64,000 nucleotides of DNA from Ulva prolifera (GCA_023078555.1 CM041200.1:2240001-2304000); one strand, 5' to 3'; shown: positions 12,297 to 25,089, counted from the first letter of the stretch. Numbers and translations are program-made. Notes: a model not told the origin generated them from the letters alone.

Positions 12297-14295
12297 ATGC
12301 CAAATAAAGATAAAAGGAGCAGGCTTGAGAAGTTGCTCAGCGTGCTGGAGGGTGCGTGTTGCGATATCGGTCCTCTGACACCTGATGCCGTAGTGTCGGC
12401 AAGTCTGCGACGTGTCCTTGTGGCGCAGTGTCACGATTGACGCTGCTGCGCCCTGCAGAGTCCAGCAATCATGAAACGCTCAGATTTGCTGCTCAGAAGA
12501 TCGCAAAAGTCGGCTTGCAGCATCCAGAGCATGTTTCGTCAGTGTTGCGGCAGGTGCGTGTTGGCACTGGGGCTGCATGTCAGATTCCATGCCCGTCTCG
12601 AATACGACCGTCGCAATGCACTGCTTACTGCAGGTGCACCAGGTGCTGTACAGCCGTAAGTGGGAAGCACGAGTTTATGCCGGCGAAGCCCTGGCCGAGT
12701 TGGCATCCCGAATATCGCATCCGTCCTGTCAGGACATCGCGGAGAACGTGGGAAATTCTGTGCCTTGTACCATTTCAACATCCCTAGATTGCTTCAACTA
12801 TGCAGTCATCCTCGCAACTCGGCCCCCGCTGGTGTCATCTGGAGATCAGGTACGTCTACATCACGTCGGCGTCAAGCAGCCCCAAACAACGGAGTTCACC
12901 GCTTGTGCAATACAACGCACTTTGTATAAATTCTCCCATCGTTAGATTGTTTGAAACGACCAGGGATGCGATCTGTGGTCATCTAGGTGACTCGGAGCAT
13001 GGCCGGACTGGTAGACACGAACTGAGCACATGCACGTGCTCATCGTTTCGGCTGCCGAGCTAAGCAGTCCCCACACCGGTGCAGATTTGCGAATCTTACG
13101 TCCTCAGCTTCGACGACGTTAAGCAGAAGCTGGAGGACATAAAGGTCGAGTTCATGCAAGAGCCTCTGAAGAAGGACATGGGGTGCAACCACAGCAGATC
13201 AGACAGGCAGCAGAGAGGTCGTGACCTCAAGCGTTCACGCAACAAAGGCAAGGAGTCTCCCTGCAGCAGTGGATCTGGCGGCAAGCAAGCCTCCCCTACT
13301 GCTGCAGGCGAGGCGGTGCAGTCTGCCAGGGAGCGCAACAGGCACAAGCGACAGGCCCGCGCGATGGAGCGCTCCGACAGCGGGTGAGGCTGCCCATACC
13401 CCTCACCTGCATGGACCCTCCCTTTCATGGGCCACCTATTCATTGAGATCATACTTTGTCATCTTCACAACGCCTGCGGAGTGCCATGCCACAGAGATGG
13501 TCGACAGTGACGCCAATGTCACGGCGACTTGCTGACATCCAGCCCGGCAACCAGTTCAGCCAGCACGTCCGTGCAGGCTGCACTGGCTACATGCTCCACA
13601 CAGCCGCACTGCGACCATCAGCCACTCAAATTCGCAAGCACGAACCGCTGCACGCCTGATGTGAAGCCTGCCTTGGAAGCCAAAATGCCGAGGTTATCAC
13701 CGAGGCTGCATCGTGCGCACCGGTGGCAGCTTCAGGTCAAGCACTGCTGACTGTCACGCCTTGGCTTGCAACGTTCAAGCTGTTCACAGTCATGCGGATA
13801 TCCACGTAGCGCTGCCAGGTAACATCGTCCAGTGTGCGCCATGTGCGCAGCCTGGGGCCATGTTTGCGAGGGTGACACGCGAGCTGAGTACCACTACTGC
13901 CACACAGGATTCCTGATGCCGCGGTGGCGGAGGCGCTGCAGCGGCAGCTTAGCTCGCGCGTGCCCGCGGTGCAGGTGCAGGGCGAGGAGGCCGCGGCGGA
14001 CGACGAGCGGGAGACGGAGCGCATCGCAGCCGGCGGCTGGCCTTTCCAGCGCATGGCGGACCAGCTGCTGGTGGACCTGCTGGACGGCAGCTGGCACGTG
14101 CGCCACGGCGCCGCCGTCGCGCTGCGCCAGCTGCTGCAGTCCCACGCCGCATGCGCTGGTATCACCTTCAAGCCCGACAGCCCCCTCTCAGGTGCGCACC
14201 CATTCCCAGCCTATCCCGTCCGCCCTTTCTCAGCTGCATGCAGCTTGTTCTTTAGCCCCGCCGCTGTGCACCTCGCGTCTCAGCTGCCTGTGTGC

Positions 14296-14366
<71 letters not shown>

Positions 14367-17300
14367 AAACGGCGGTGGAGGTTGGACACTGCGGCGTGGC
14401 CGCAGGGTGGCGAGTGAGCGGCCAGAATGGGCAGATGCAGCGGCTCAAGATGGCAGCGGACGAGGCGGAGGCGGCTGTGGCGGCGCACTCCGCGTGGCTG
14501 CAAGACGCCGCCGTCTTTCTGCTCTTCCTGCTCGTGCTGGACCGTTTTGCGGACTACCACAACGACGCCGCGACGGCGCCGGTGCGTGAGACGGCGGCGC
14601 AGGCGCTCGCGTTTGCTGTCGCAGCGCTGCCACGCGCCGCGCAGGCCCGCGTGCAGGACGTCCTCATCGGCATGCAGCCCTGCCCGGTGTGGGAGGTGCG
14701 AACGACTGCCCTCTCTCGCCCTGCTACAGCGCTCTAAACACAGCCCAGCTTGCATGCGACAGTGCCGGAAATCGCTCGACATCTCGGTCCAGCATTGTGC
14801 TTTCCTTCCTGGGGCCGCCTAGTGGGCGGTGTGTGGTGTGCGCGTTAGATGCACCGTGAGTGACACTGTGTGTGGTGCAGGTGCGGCAGGGGGGCATGCT
14901 GGGCCTGAAGTATGCCCTGGCGGTGTGTGCGCCGTCCGCGCCCGGCATGGCAGATCGGGCGCTGCCGGTGCTCATGGCCGCGATGGGTGACGGCGACGAT
15001 GATGTGCGCGCTGCAGCCGTGCATGCATGCGTGCCGCTCGCACCGGCGATCGCCGCACAGCCGGCCACGACTGTACGTGGCATCTGCGACCGGCTGTGGG
15101 CGCTTCTGCCCTCCTTCGACGAAGTGTCCCCGGCGCCTGCGAGCGTCATGCAGCTGCTGGGCCTGCTGTGCTCTCAGCCGCGCGCAGAGTTGTCGCCTGC
15201 GGCAGAGGCAGATGCGAGCGTTGACGACGAGGCGGAAGACACTGTGCACGTGGTGCCTGGCACCAGCGCTGAGCCGGAGGACGTGAAGCCATCAAGGGAG
15301 GAGCTGGACCTGGACTCCGACGCAGTCATGCATGACGTGAAGGCGGAGGCTGTGCAGGAGTCGATCGACCTGCTCAGCGATGCTGAGGTGCGACGCGCTG
15401 ATCTCACCAGTCACTAGCGCAAGCACACCTGTGCATGGCGTACGGTCGTCTGAGGGGGTTTTCCATGTGGCAAACTCCTTCGGCATGTGGACCCATTCAT
15501 CTGGAGTGGTCAATGTCCTCTACAGGATACGGCTGCGTATCACCAGATTGCTCTGCTTTACACTGACGCAGAAGGGTCCTGCATCAGTGCTGATCTCACA
15601 GGCATGCGCATGCTGCCATGCTACTTTGCTGCCTTGATGTGTTACGCGCTAGTCAGCTCAGAGCTCCGGTGCGGCACACTCTGCAGTGCTTACACATTCG
15701 AGGGTAGGCCACAAGCCCTGACGTGCCGCCACGTGCAGGTGCGGCTGCCGCTGCTGTGGCCGTTCTTTGGCCACTGCAGCCTGGACGTGCAGTATGCATG
15801 TGCTGCGTGCTGCCTCCAGCTCGCCCGCTGCCTCCTCGCCCGCACGTCATCACATGCACCATCAACCGCCGCTGCCACGCCTGCTGTGCTGCGCACCATG
15901 CTGCGCCTGGCCTATCAGCTCCTGCTGGTCAGCACGGAGCCGCGCGTGTGCACCGTGTGTGAGGAGCTGCTAACGCTGCTGCTCACCACGGAGCGCAGCA
16001 CGGTGCTGGCCGCCATGCTCGATGCGGAGACGCTGTATGCACTCATGGAGCTGCCCAGCACCGCCACTGGATCGCTGCTCCCGCAGCACCGCCTGCTGCA
16101 CTTCCCTCTACAGCAGACGGTGGTCACCAACCGCCGCACCTCACGTGGCAGTGCCCCGGTGGATATAGGCACCGTCCCGGCGTTGTATTCGTTCAAGAAC
16201 GGCGACCAAGACGCGGACCGCGCGGAGGAGGTGGTGGCGGAGCGGCGTGTCATGTGCGCACGGCTCTGCGGCCGCGCGGGAGCTGCCGCAGCACACAGCG
16301 CGGCGGACGCCGACACGAGCGAGGTGGTGCGGCTGGCCGCGGCCAACGTGCGGAACCTCGTGGCAACGTACCTCTACAGCACGTCGTTTGCGCAGCGGTC
16401 GTTTGGGGCCCTAGTGGCGATGTTCTGGATGCGGCAGCACGCCGTGCCGCGCGATGCCGTGCCACACATGCTGCGCGACCCGGTGCGATTCCTGCCACCT
16501 CTGCTGTGCTGTGTTCCAGCGGTGTTTTGGTTGCGAGTTTGGTACCGGTGTCCAGCGCGACATTCAGACACCGCGGCGCCTCTGCATTGTCAGGCTCATA
16601 AGATCAGATAATGCTGATCTTGCACCGCCTGAGGAGGTGGTGGATATCTGCATACACACCCACACCTCAGACATTTGTGCCGAGGCAGCTTCAGGAAGGG
16701 GGCGAGTTCTGCCGGTGCTGAGTGGCTCGAGGTGTGCAGATCTTGACCGCACTGGAGCAGGCTCCGACGCTGCCAATGCAGGAGCTCGCGCGCGCCCAGC
16801 AGACGGTGCAGGCGTGCCTTGCGCTCGTGCTGGAGGAGTTCCGCGCCGCCGGGGAGCCGCTGCAGCTTCCCGCTGGCGTCACGCTGGCCGCGGTGTCCGC
16901 ACAGTACGCGTCACAGATCCTCGACAGCATCGACGCGGCCGAGTCGCCGCTCGCGGTCACGCACCGCTTCACATGCCGAGACGCGGTCGCTGCGTTCACA
17001 GCGCAGGAGCACAGCATGCGGCTGCGCATGTCGGCGGCGGTCGCAGCGGCATGCGTCGCATGGGGCGAGCTCCCGGGCAAGGTCAGCAGCCTCGTGCAGC
17101 CGCTGATGGCGGCCATCCGCTACATCTCGGAGCCGGCGCTCCAGCGCTCGGTGCGCCCTACCCTCCCGTGCTGCCTGTGCCTGCTCTGATGCGATGCACA
17201 AACGCAGTCTCGCGGATGAGCCGCTTTCGCTACCTGAGCGCGCCCACATCAGCAGATCTGCTGCAATCAGGCGATGCCGGCTGCTGACTGGATCGGAGTC

Positions 17301-20300
17301 AGCAATCGCTCCGCTTCTGTGGGCTGTGTCGTGCATTCTCAGCGTGGGGAGTGGGCTAGATCGGCAAGGCTAGGTGCAGGTGGTGGCAGAGGCGCTGGCG
17401 CATCTCATCACCCTCTGTATCTCGAGCAAACCTGCAGCCATTCCCAAGATCCTGAAGCATCTTCATGGCTTCATCTGTGCGCGCCTCGAGGCCGCCCCCG
17501 CTGACGCCACCCGCGCCGGCCCCTTCCCCTCCGCTGCAGCGCCGGGTGCGGCATCGAACTGCGTGGCCGAGCGTGGCGCAGAGGCGGCCCTACTGCAGCT
17601 CGTCCAGGAGCTCTCGGGGGGCTTGCCGGCGAGCGTGCCAGAGCTGTGGCGCATGATGACGGAGCCCATCGCGCGCTGTGCAGCGGCGGCGATGGCGGGC
17701 GCAGTGGTGGCAGAGGCGGTGCGGGACGCGGCGGCGGCGCTGCGCCTGGTGCACGTGGTTGCGCCGGCGCTGCACCGCACGCTGCACGTGCGCCTCGCGG
17801 CGATGGTACCACAGATGGCCCTCTGCCACGTGCACGCGACGCCGGCGCTAGAGCGCTCCATCAGCTTCGCACTTGTACACCTCGTGCTGGCGATGCCCGA
17901 GGTCCACCTCGACCCCGTCGTCACCGCCATGCTGCCCTGGCTCGAGGTGCGCTTTCCCCCCAACCTCTGAGGCGACCGTCGTGGCACTGCCGTGGGTACC
18001 TGCACAGCCTGCTGCGAGCTGATGCTCATACGTGAAGTGCATGCATTTGCGCGTGTAGAAAGCCCTGTGACGTGCACGCACAAGGTGGGATGCGTGGTGG
18101 GGAACGTGGTGTGAGGTGTGGCATGACGGCTGCAGGTGTCTGCATCAACGGCGGAGAGGCGTGCGGCAGTGTCGCTGCTGGCGGACCTCCTGTGCACCTC
18201 AGATACCCTCACCCTGGCACTGCTGCCGTACACAAGTCTGCTGACGGTGCCGGCGATGGGCCTGATGACCGACGCGGACCCGGGCGTGCGCGCGACGGCG
18301 TCCGCCGCGTTCGGCCGCCTCGTGTCGATCCTGCCGATGGCCGCGCAGATGCGGCCGCCGCAGCTGCTGGGGCTCGACCCCGCGCTGCGCGAGAAGCGCT
18401 GTGCCGACCAGGCCTTCCTGGAGCAGCTGCTCGACTCCAACGCGGTCGCGGACTTTGCGCCGCCGGTGCTGCCGAGTGGCGTCACGCTGCGTAGCTACCA
18501 GCGCGACGGCGTCTCGTGGCTCGCCTTCCTGCAGCGCTTTGGCCTGCAGGGCATCCTCGCAGATGACATGGGCCTCGGCAAGACCGTGCAGGCGCGCCCT
18601 TCGCCCCCGCCCTGCTCACGAGTATGCGATCGATGCCTCGCGTGCGAGCACTTGCAGCCGCGGTGCATTCTCACTTTACTCGCGCAGATGTGTGGTGGAC
18701 CCCAGTCGTCGTTGGCCATCAAAGTTGCCTTTCTAGTGTCAGGTCCTGGCATGTGTCGCTCACAAGCACTGTGCTCTGCAGACGCTGACGGTTATCGCAG
18801 CAGCGATGCACGCCGCGAGGGGAGGCTCCAGTGACGGCCGCTCCCCGCCGGCGCTGCCGTCCCTCATCGTGTGCCCCACCACGCTCGTCGGGCACTGGGT
18901 CGCCGAGGCGGCCAAGTGGTTCGGCGGCGCCGGCATGCGCACCGTGAAGTACCAGGGCACCGTGGAGGCGAGACAGGCGCTGCAGCGCGGCCCTGCGTGG
19001 GGCGTGGACGTGCTCGTCGTGACGTCGTACGAGTGCGTGCGCTCCGACATCCCGTGGCTCTCCAATCAGCCCTTCCTCTACTGCGCTCTGGACGAAGGCC
19101 ATATCATCCGTAACGGCAAGACGAAGGTTACCAAGGCGTGCAAACAGGTGCCTCCCCTCCCGCCTGTCCCTCGCATGCTCCAGCTACGTGATCCTCCTGC
19201 CACATGTCCTGTTGACACCACTTGAGGCATGTTGATGCGGAAGCGCGCCGCCAAATTGTAAGCGGCATGTGCAGCAGTGCGTGCACGTCCGAAGCATGGG
19301 TGTGCTGTTTATGAAATGGTGTGCCGCGTGTGCTGCAGCTCAACGCGCGGCACCGGCTGGTGCTCTCCGGCACGCCGATCCAGAACAACGTCACGGAGCT
19401 CTGGAGCATCTTTGACTTCCTCATGCCAGGCTACCTCGGCACGGAGGCGGAGTTCAACGCAAAGTACCGGCGGGCCACGACGATGCCGCGCGACGCGCTG
19501 CATGGCCGCCGCACGAAGGAGAAGCGCCGCGGCCCGCAGCTCGACGTGCTGGACTCGCTGCACAAGCAGGTGCTGCCGTTTGTGCTGCGCCGCACCAAGG
19601 AGCAGGTCCTCGACGACCTGCCCCCGAAAATCATTCAGGTGCCCCCTCCCCACGCCCTCTGGCCCCCACAGTCTCCGGTGTTTCGCCGTGTTCACTGCTG
19701 TTCTGTTTCGATGCTGTGACGTGCGGGCCGGTGTCACTAGCACACTCCCTCCGCCTCTCAGAGCAGCTTGCATCTTGACCTCCCCGCCGAAGACCAGGAG
19801 CACCTCGCCAAAGTCAGCCTTGTTGCATGTGCATAGTGCGGGTAAGACGTGTGCCCATGGGGGCCGTGTGATGAGGAGGTTGCTGTGCAGGACATCGTGT
19901 GCGAGCTGACGCCGCTGCAGCAGATGCTGTATGAGGCTGAGATCTCCAGCTCAGGGCTCGACCCACGCACACTCAAGGCCGCGCAGCCCGACGCCGGCAA
20001 GTCGTCCGAGGGCCAGCTCACGCGCCTCATGACCCTGCTCAAACTCTGTAGCCACCCCCGCATGATACTCGACCCCCGCGACGCTGTGCACGCGTCCGCC
20101 GTACGCGCCTGCCTGCCCGGCGTTGACGCGGCCGACGCAGCTGCTGTGGACCATGAGCTCATGCATATAGACCAGGCGCCGAAGCTGCTTGCGCTGAAGC
20201 AGGTGCTTGCCGACAGCGGCATTGGCCGCTCCGCAGCGGGCGGCTTGGAAGGGGACCACGCGGAGATGAGCCAGCACCGCGTGCTCTGCTTCGCGCAGCT

Positions 20301-21163
20301 GCGCTCGACGCTGGACCTTGTCGAGTCGCTGGTGCTCGAGCCGGAGGGAGTCTCGTACGTGCGGCTGGACGGCTCGGTGCCGCAGGCAAAGCGATCGGAT
20401 GTGGTGCAGCAGTTTAACACGGACCCGTCGGTGGATGTCATGCTGCTGACGACTTCGGTTGGCGCGTTTGGGCTCAACCTGACGTCAGCCAACATCGTCG
20501 TGTTCCTGGAGCATGACTGGAATCCAATGAGGGACCTCCAGGTATGGCGCCCCCGCCTCGTATGCAGAGCTCGTGCGCCTGCCACCACTCCAGCGGTCCT
20601 CACTGCTCATCCAGTTCTCTCGCTGACGATCATGATTGACGCCGATCACCATGTTTTCTCGTGTGTGCACGTCTCTGGCAGCATGTGGTGCTGAGGCTCT
20701 GTGATGTAAGGCCGCGTGATGTGAGCAGCAGGGTATTGGGCGTACGGGGAGGTGATATCAAAGCGTGTGCATGCAGGCGATGGATCGGGCGCATCGCCTC
20801 GGGCAGCGGAAGGCGGTGACGGTGTATCGCCTGCTGACCAAGGGCACCCTGGAGGAGTACATTATGAACCTGCAGCAGTTCAAGAAGGATGTGGCCGGAT
20901 CCGTGGTCAATGCGGACAATGTGGCGATGGACACGATGGACACTGGGGCGGTGCTGGACCTGATGTCTGGGAGCGCCCTCACGCCCGCCACAAAGGGCGC
21001 GTCGAAAAAGGGAAATGCACCAGGTCTGCAAGGGACCACCCCAGATCAAATAAACGCCCACGAAGAGAGTGGCGGTCTTTCACGCGAGCAACAGTACGAC
21101 GAGTATAGGATAGAATCGTTCATGGACAAGCGGGGCAAGGGAGGGGGAGCCCAGGGGATGTGA
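12297..21163 (+). CDS. MOT1: MOT1/BTAF1 Swi2/Snf2 ATPase (TAF172)
   Basis: Nuclear ATPase that removes TATA-binding protein from DNA, using N-terminal HEAT repeats to grip TBP and a C-terminal Snf2 motor. About 15 exons, roughly: 12297-12350, 12460-12551, 12633-12849, 13087-13386, 13909-14155, 14440-14694, 14881-15388, 15739-16516, 16732-17145, 17375-17948, 18136-18591, 18781-19148, 19339-19638, 19891-20540, 20777-21163. The N-terminus ([42 protein letters not shown]) is the typical MOT1 HEAT start. [19 protein letters not shown] and [20 protein letters not shown] are further family landmarks. Motor motifs: [13 protein letters not shown] (Walker A), [14 protein letters not shown] (the DEGH box of MOT1), [46 protein letters not shown] and [13 protein letters not shown]. 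The exons from about 13.9 kb on are much more GC-rich than the first four. All key motor residues are present and no break is seen. Confidence 0.93.
14297..14364. repeat. (TG)n microsatellite in a MOT1 intron
   Basis: Nearly pure TG dinucleotide repeat of about 65 bp, interrupted only near its left end (TGTGCATTGTG). It lies in the intron between the exon ending near 14155 and the one starting near 14440. Frames reading VCVC or THTH through it are artefacts of the repeat. Confidence 0.9.
15440..15563 (+). mobile_element. decayed SINE 3' half in a MOT1 intron
   Basis: This segment aligns end to end with the 3' body of the SINE at 24813-25089 (which lies on the opposite strand). Shared blocks include GTCGTCTGAGGGGG, CCTTCGGCAT, GTCAATGTCC and AGGATACGGCT, followed by a TTTACACT tail remnant. 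By eye the identity is roughly 70-75 percent. The tRNA-like head is missing, as in a 5'-truncated or older copy. It sits in the intron between 15388 and 15739, in the same orientation as the gene. Confidence 0.7.
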
Positions 21164-21913
21164 TCGACACGCAGCAAGTGTGACCCATGTGCGCGCTGGC
21201 ACACCGTGCCCTTTCAAGAAATGAGTGTCTTTACTGAATGAGGCTTGTTATTCAGGATATGTAATCTGATTTTCCCGATCTCACCCATCATGCTAGTATG
21301 CATCCCTGTGAAGTGGAGAAACACTGACGATGCGCACAGTCATTTCATGCTCACAGCCGTTGTTCAGTAATCGATATATTGCTGATATCAACATACCTCT
21401 GTCAGCGCCCGAACTCATGTTACCTTGCGATTGCGGTAGCATGGCTGAACTCTGCCTACCCAGTCAGCAGATGTACCTTGTGGCTTATATACAACAGTTG
21501 CGTTGGTGTGCACTTTCAAAGGTGTGACAGGATATGCGATGTGATCTGCATCATATGCCATTAATATGTGCCGTGTGTAGCTGTATATGATATACCTCTT
21601 AGATAGCCAGGCCCGGCCGAGGGATGAGTTGATCAACTTCACCTCGACGACACTCTCTGTTTTCCTATGGACACGGCCTACAACCATCCTCCGTCTGTAT
21701 GGGCGCAAGTTCGGTGCATTGCACTTCACACCTGCTGTGATCGATGTAGGGCAAGAGACCGCATGCAAAGCTTTCATTCTTACATCTGATAACGACAGAT
21801 ATGTTTTGCTTCCAAGCTACTCATGCACGTATATACAGCAGTGGGGAACCCATCACGATCGCGAATGTGATGTAGCTTGCTGGCATGCATTGCTGCCAGG
21901 GCGGTCCAAGGTC
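21164..21913. other. intergenic between convergent genes
   Basis: This lies between the MOT1 stop and the stop of the minus-strand EF-hand membrane gene. A TGTAA, the usual green-algal polyadenylation signal, occurs at about 21258 (95 nt past the MOT1 stop). Nothing else is recognised. Confidence 0.45.
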
Positions 21914-23158
21914 TCATGCTGACTTGACCGCGTTGGCTTTGGGAGCAACCGGCTGATTGACACCACTCCACCAGCCCACAAACTCATCGAACTCGACGTA
22001 GCCACTGCCGCGCTTGTCAAGCAACGATATTGCTGCCTTCACCTCCTCAGTGGTCAGACCAAAGTCAGCTTCATCGCAGAGCCGCTTGAACTCGCTCATC
22101 TCCAACCGGCCATCATCATTGGTGTCAAAGCGCGCGAACAGTGCTGCACAAATGAGTCCATGTTGTATCTATTCACATGCGGGCACAATCGCATTCGTGC
22201 ACACTCAGCGTTGCCAAATGTAGACACAGCAGTGGGGGACCGGGATGCCCACCTGCAGCGGTCATGGCATCATCACGAGTGAGGCCCTCCACATCCTCCA
22301 CCTTGAATTTGTACTCCTTCTCAGCCTGTTGGAGTACAAAGTACGCGTTCAGGTTCGACAGCGTGCCCTTGGTCACATCCGAAGTTCCCATCTCTTCCTG
22401 CACCGCATCTCTCATGACCACACGCAACTGAATCGTCCGCACCCAGGCAGGTGCAGCCATCATTGGCAAGTGCTCTCACAGCACAGCCTGCGAAGCGCTG
22501 CTTGGCTAGGGATCGTGCTGGCGGGGACCTGTTCCCTGTGCCGTGCAGCGCACCTTGACCGCCCGCCGGACGCTGTTCAGCGCCAGCACAACCTTGGTCG
22601 TGCTGACGGCCGCCTGAGCTTTATCGATGATCGCAATGCCCGACTGGTCCCCGGCGAGCTCCTCAATTGCGCCGTACAGCGTCTCCGAGCTGGCCCCGAG
22701 CGTCGCCGCGCCGCCGATGACGGCCCCAAGGCGAAACGTGTCAAATGCCGCGCCGATGGCGAAGTAGTAGTACAGCGTCTGGAAGGCGATGGCGAGGAAG
22801 CCGGCGCCAAAGAAGGTGGAGTTCTCGAAGATGGTGGCGGTGGTGGTGGAGCAGTAGGCGGCGAGGATGTCGGTGAGGAGCTGGAAGGCCGCGAGCCCGA
22901 CGACGGACAGCCCGACACCGAGCAGGCGCCGCTTCAGGGCCTTGCTGTCGATGCCCTCCTCCTCCCAGGCTTGCAGGACCTGCACTGCTGCGCGGGGTCT
23001 GTGTTGTGCGGTGTTGGCTGTTTGTGGGGGGGGGGGGCGAGCCACGTGCGAAAATGCACACCCAGGCGGCGCTGCAGGAGGCGCGCTGGCCGGTGTGGGA
23101 CGGTTGTGATGGCATGAGCTGCAGCGAGTCCTCGGCTAAGACAATGCAGATTTGCCAT
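21914..23158 (-). CDS. membrane protein with C-terminal EF-hand pair
   Basis: Unrecognised family; a predicted organellar membrane protein with calcium-binding capacity. Four exons join in phase: 23158 to about 23059, about 22980 to 22554, 22397-22253, and 22143-21914. The start MANLHCLSRGLAAAHAITTV is rich in Ala/Arg/His and lacks acids, which fits a transit peptide. Exon 2 encodes hydrophobic spans LGVGLSVVGLAAFQLLTDI and FFGAGFLAIAFQTLYYYFAI, with a third weaker one near VIGGAATLGA. Exons 3-4 encode EF1 with loop DTNDDGRLEMSE, where all ligand positions are good, and EF2 with loop DKRGSGYVEFDE, which has Arg at position 3 and is probably weaker. The C-terminus is VAPKANAVKSA. A calcium-regulated plastid-envelope or thylakoid protein is one reading, but the function cannot be stated. 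Confidence 0.72.
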
Positions 23159-24812
23159 TGACACAGGAGTGGGAATCGTTGGCGTCGTGTTCTTGAGATT
23201 GCTGCACCGTCATCAGGTTGTGCCTCTGCAGCTGGGCCCTGGTCTGCAGCTGCGTGTACACTCTTGAGAAATCCATGTTTGCAGAGACTGTCTTTACAGA
23301 GGCTGGACGTGGGACGTAATCATGTCCCCCCCGTCGTTAAATGTGTTTCGTGTGTTTGGTGTACTTGAATTTGCTGTTTCCACGGCAAGCGCAAGGACTA
23401 GCTACAGGCATCCGCATACACGTCAGCATATGCAATAAGGGATGCTATGCTGCTGTCCTGAATCTTTGTTTGCGTCAATGAGTCCCACTCGTTTGGATTA
23501 GAACTCAGTACACAGCCAGATGCGTGCTCCGGATGCGGACCTTGCGAGCTACTTTCTCGTCAACACCATCGCGCCTCATCGCATCAACAGCCTTACGGAC
23601 TTTGTCGGCAGGTTCTCCTTTCGGAGATTTCCCGTTCTCGTCGGACTGCGAACGTGCCCGGCACTGGCGCCGGGCCACGGTCTGAGTGGACTTAGCATCA
23701 GACCTGAGAGGCAGGCGATGCAAAGCAGCTCCTGCAGAAGCACCTCAATTTAAGGACGGAACTGCAAGGCTGAGGCTCGCGATGTTCTCAAACGATCATG
23801 CAGAACTTGACGCTGAGCATGCAGGCTTATCGTCATCGCCAGCAGCTTGGCGCCGTGTACATGCAATGAAGCCTGTACAAGGCTGTCAATATCAACACTA
23901 TGGAGCTCGTCAGTGATAGTCCTAAAACGTGTCACATTGGAAACTATCTATGCCCATCAGCTGGCTTTGTGCACAATGCTGAAATTGCTGATCGTTCAAC
24001 CTTCACACGTCACGACAGAGACGAATACTGACCCGGAATTGTACGTCGAAGGGCCATCAGTGATGTCATCGTACTGTGCTGGCTCTAGCAGATCTCGGCG
24101 GGGGCAGAGCAATTGGCTCCGAAGGTGGTTTTTGAACGCGACGTTTCGTCAACGAGATGCAACAGCATTTGCAGAAGTAGCTCGGCGCGACCGAGCAACA
24201 CAACAACTTTATAGCTATCAGCACATGCGGCCGTTGTTTGGTCGTGATCTTGCTGTATGACTGAGTCGTTATTGCGGGAGTGACTTGAGCCACAATCGTT
24301 GTGGTGAGTCAGATCCCGCAGCTCATGGCCACGAGCCCGACACTCTTGTCTATCCACGCCCTTCGGCTCTCCGGCACAACACATCATCCAAGAATACGGC
24401 CGTCGTCCTGAGTTGAGATGAGGCAGCCACACCGCAGCTAAAATTGAAGCTTCTGTGCCGGCCAGGGCTGCAAACGCCCGATGTACCGGCGCAAATTGCC
24501 GCACAATACTCAGGAACGCAGTGAGTGGACACTCCGTGTGCTCAGCTCGAGGCAATCCAGGTACACGTCTAACACTTTAGGCCTGGCACCATGTGCTCGT
24601 GTCTGCCATCACACCCGTACCGCTCACGTGCGAGTGGCGCGATGTTTGAGCAGATGCAAGCATACAGAGCATGCTGAACACCATTGGTGCATCGCCACAT
24701 ATTTTCTGGTTGTCCCCTACGCCTTGTTCACATGGAGCTTCTAGCCCCTGGGCACCTGCCGCACTTGCGGGCCTTCTGTACCAGTGTGCTGCAATGACAT
24801 CGGCAGAGTGGC
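23159..24812. other. gene-poor stretch
   Basis: No confidently recognised gene. A possible small minus-strand gene is listed separately. The remaining frames lack conserved motifs. Confidence 0.4.
23505..23935 (-). CDS. possible C-terminal exons of an unknown gene
   Basis: Two minus-strand open stretches look coding by composition. One (about 23925-23750) reads TITDELHSVDIDSLVQASL then HAQRQVLHDRLRTSRASALQ. The other (about 23735-23505) reads KGEPADKVRKAVDAMRRDG and ends HLAVY with a stop. They are in compatible phase only if the short segment between them (GT...TGCAG, 26 nt) is an intron. The product would be helical and basic. I do not recognise a family. No start was found, and further exons near 24.1-24.5 kb are possible. 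Confidence 0.22.
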
Positions 24813-25089
24813 GGAGTAAAGTAAAGTAAAGTAAATCTAAATTTACTGAGCCGTATCCTATTGGACATTGACAACTCCGAATTAACGGGACCACATATGC
24901 CGAAGGGGTAAACCACCTGGAAACCCCCCTCAGACGACAGTACGTAACTCACAGGGCCTCCTCCTGTGCTAAGCGAGGTGGTCACGTACGGCCGTTTCGA
25001 TTCCCCAAAGCGCACGCAGAATCGAACCCACGACCTCCTGAAACGGAGGGGGTAGCTTTTAATCCGTCCTCAACCCATTGGACCCATTG
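24813..25089 (-). mobile_element. tRNA-derived SINE, nearly complete
   Basis: Read on the minus strand, the element begins with a tRNA-like head: A-box-like GGTCCAATGGGTTG (complement of 25071-25084) and B-box GGTTCGATTCT (complement of 25018-25028), spaced as in pol III promoters. A body of about 190 bp follows, ending in a short TTTAC-unit tail (24813-24835). GAGTGGC occurs directly outside both ends (24806-24812 and 25090-25096) and is a plausible 7-bp target-site duplication. The tail and duplication imply LINE-mediated retroposition. A truncated relative lies at 15440-15563. It is not a functional tRNA gene, because no acceptor stem or proper anticodon arm can be drawn. Confidence 0.75.

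Noticed and set aside
25000-25089. Functional tRNA gene on the minus strand
   Set aside because: A- and B-box-like motifs are present, but no paired acceptor stem or 7-nt anticodon loop can be drawn. The segment continues into a body with a repeat tail that recurs at 15440-15563, so it is a SINE head.
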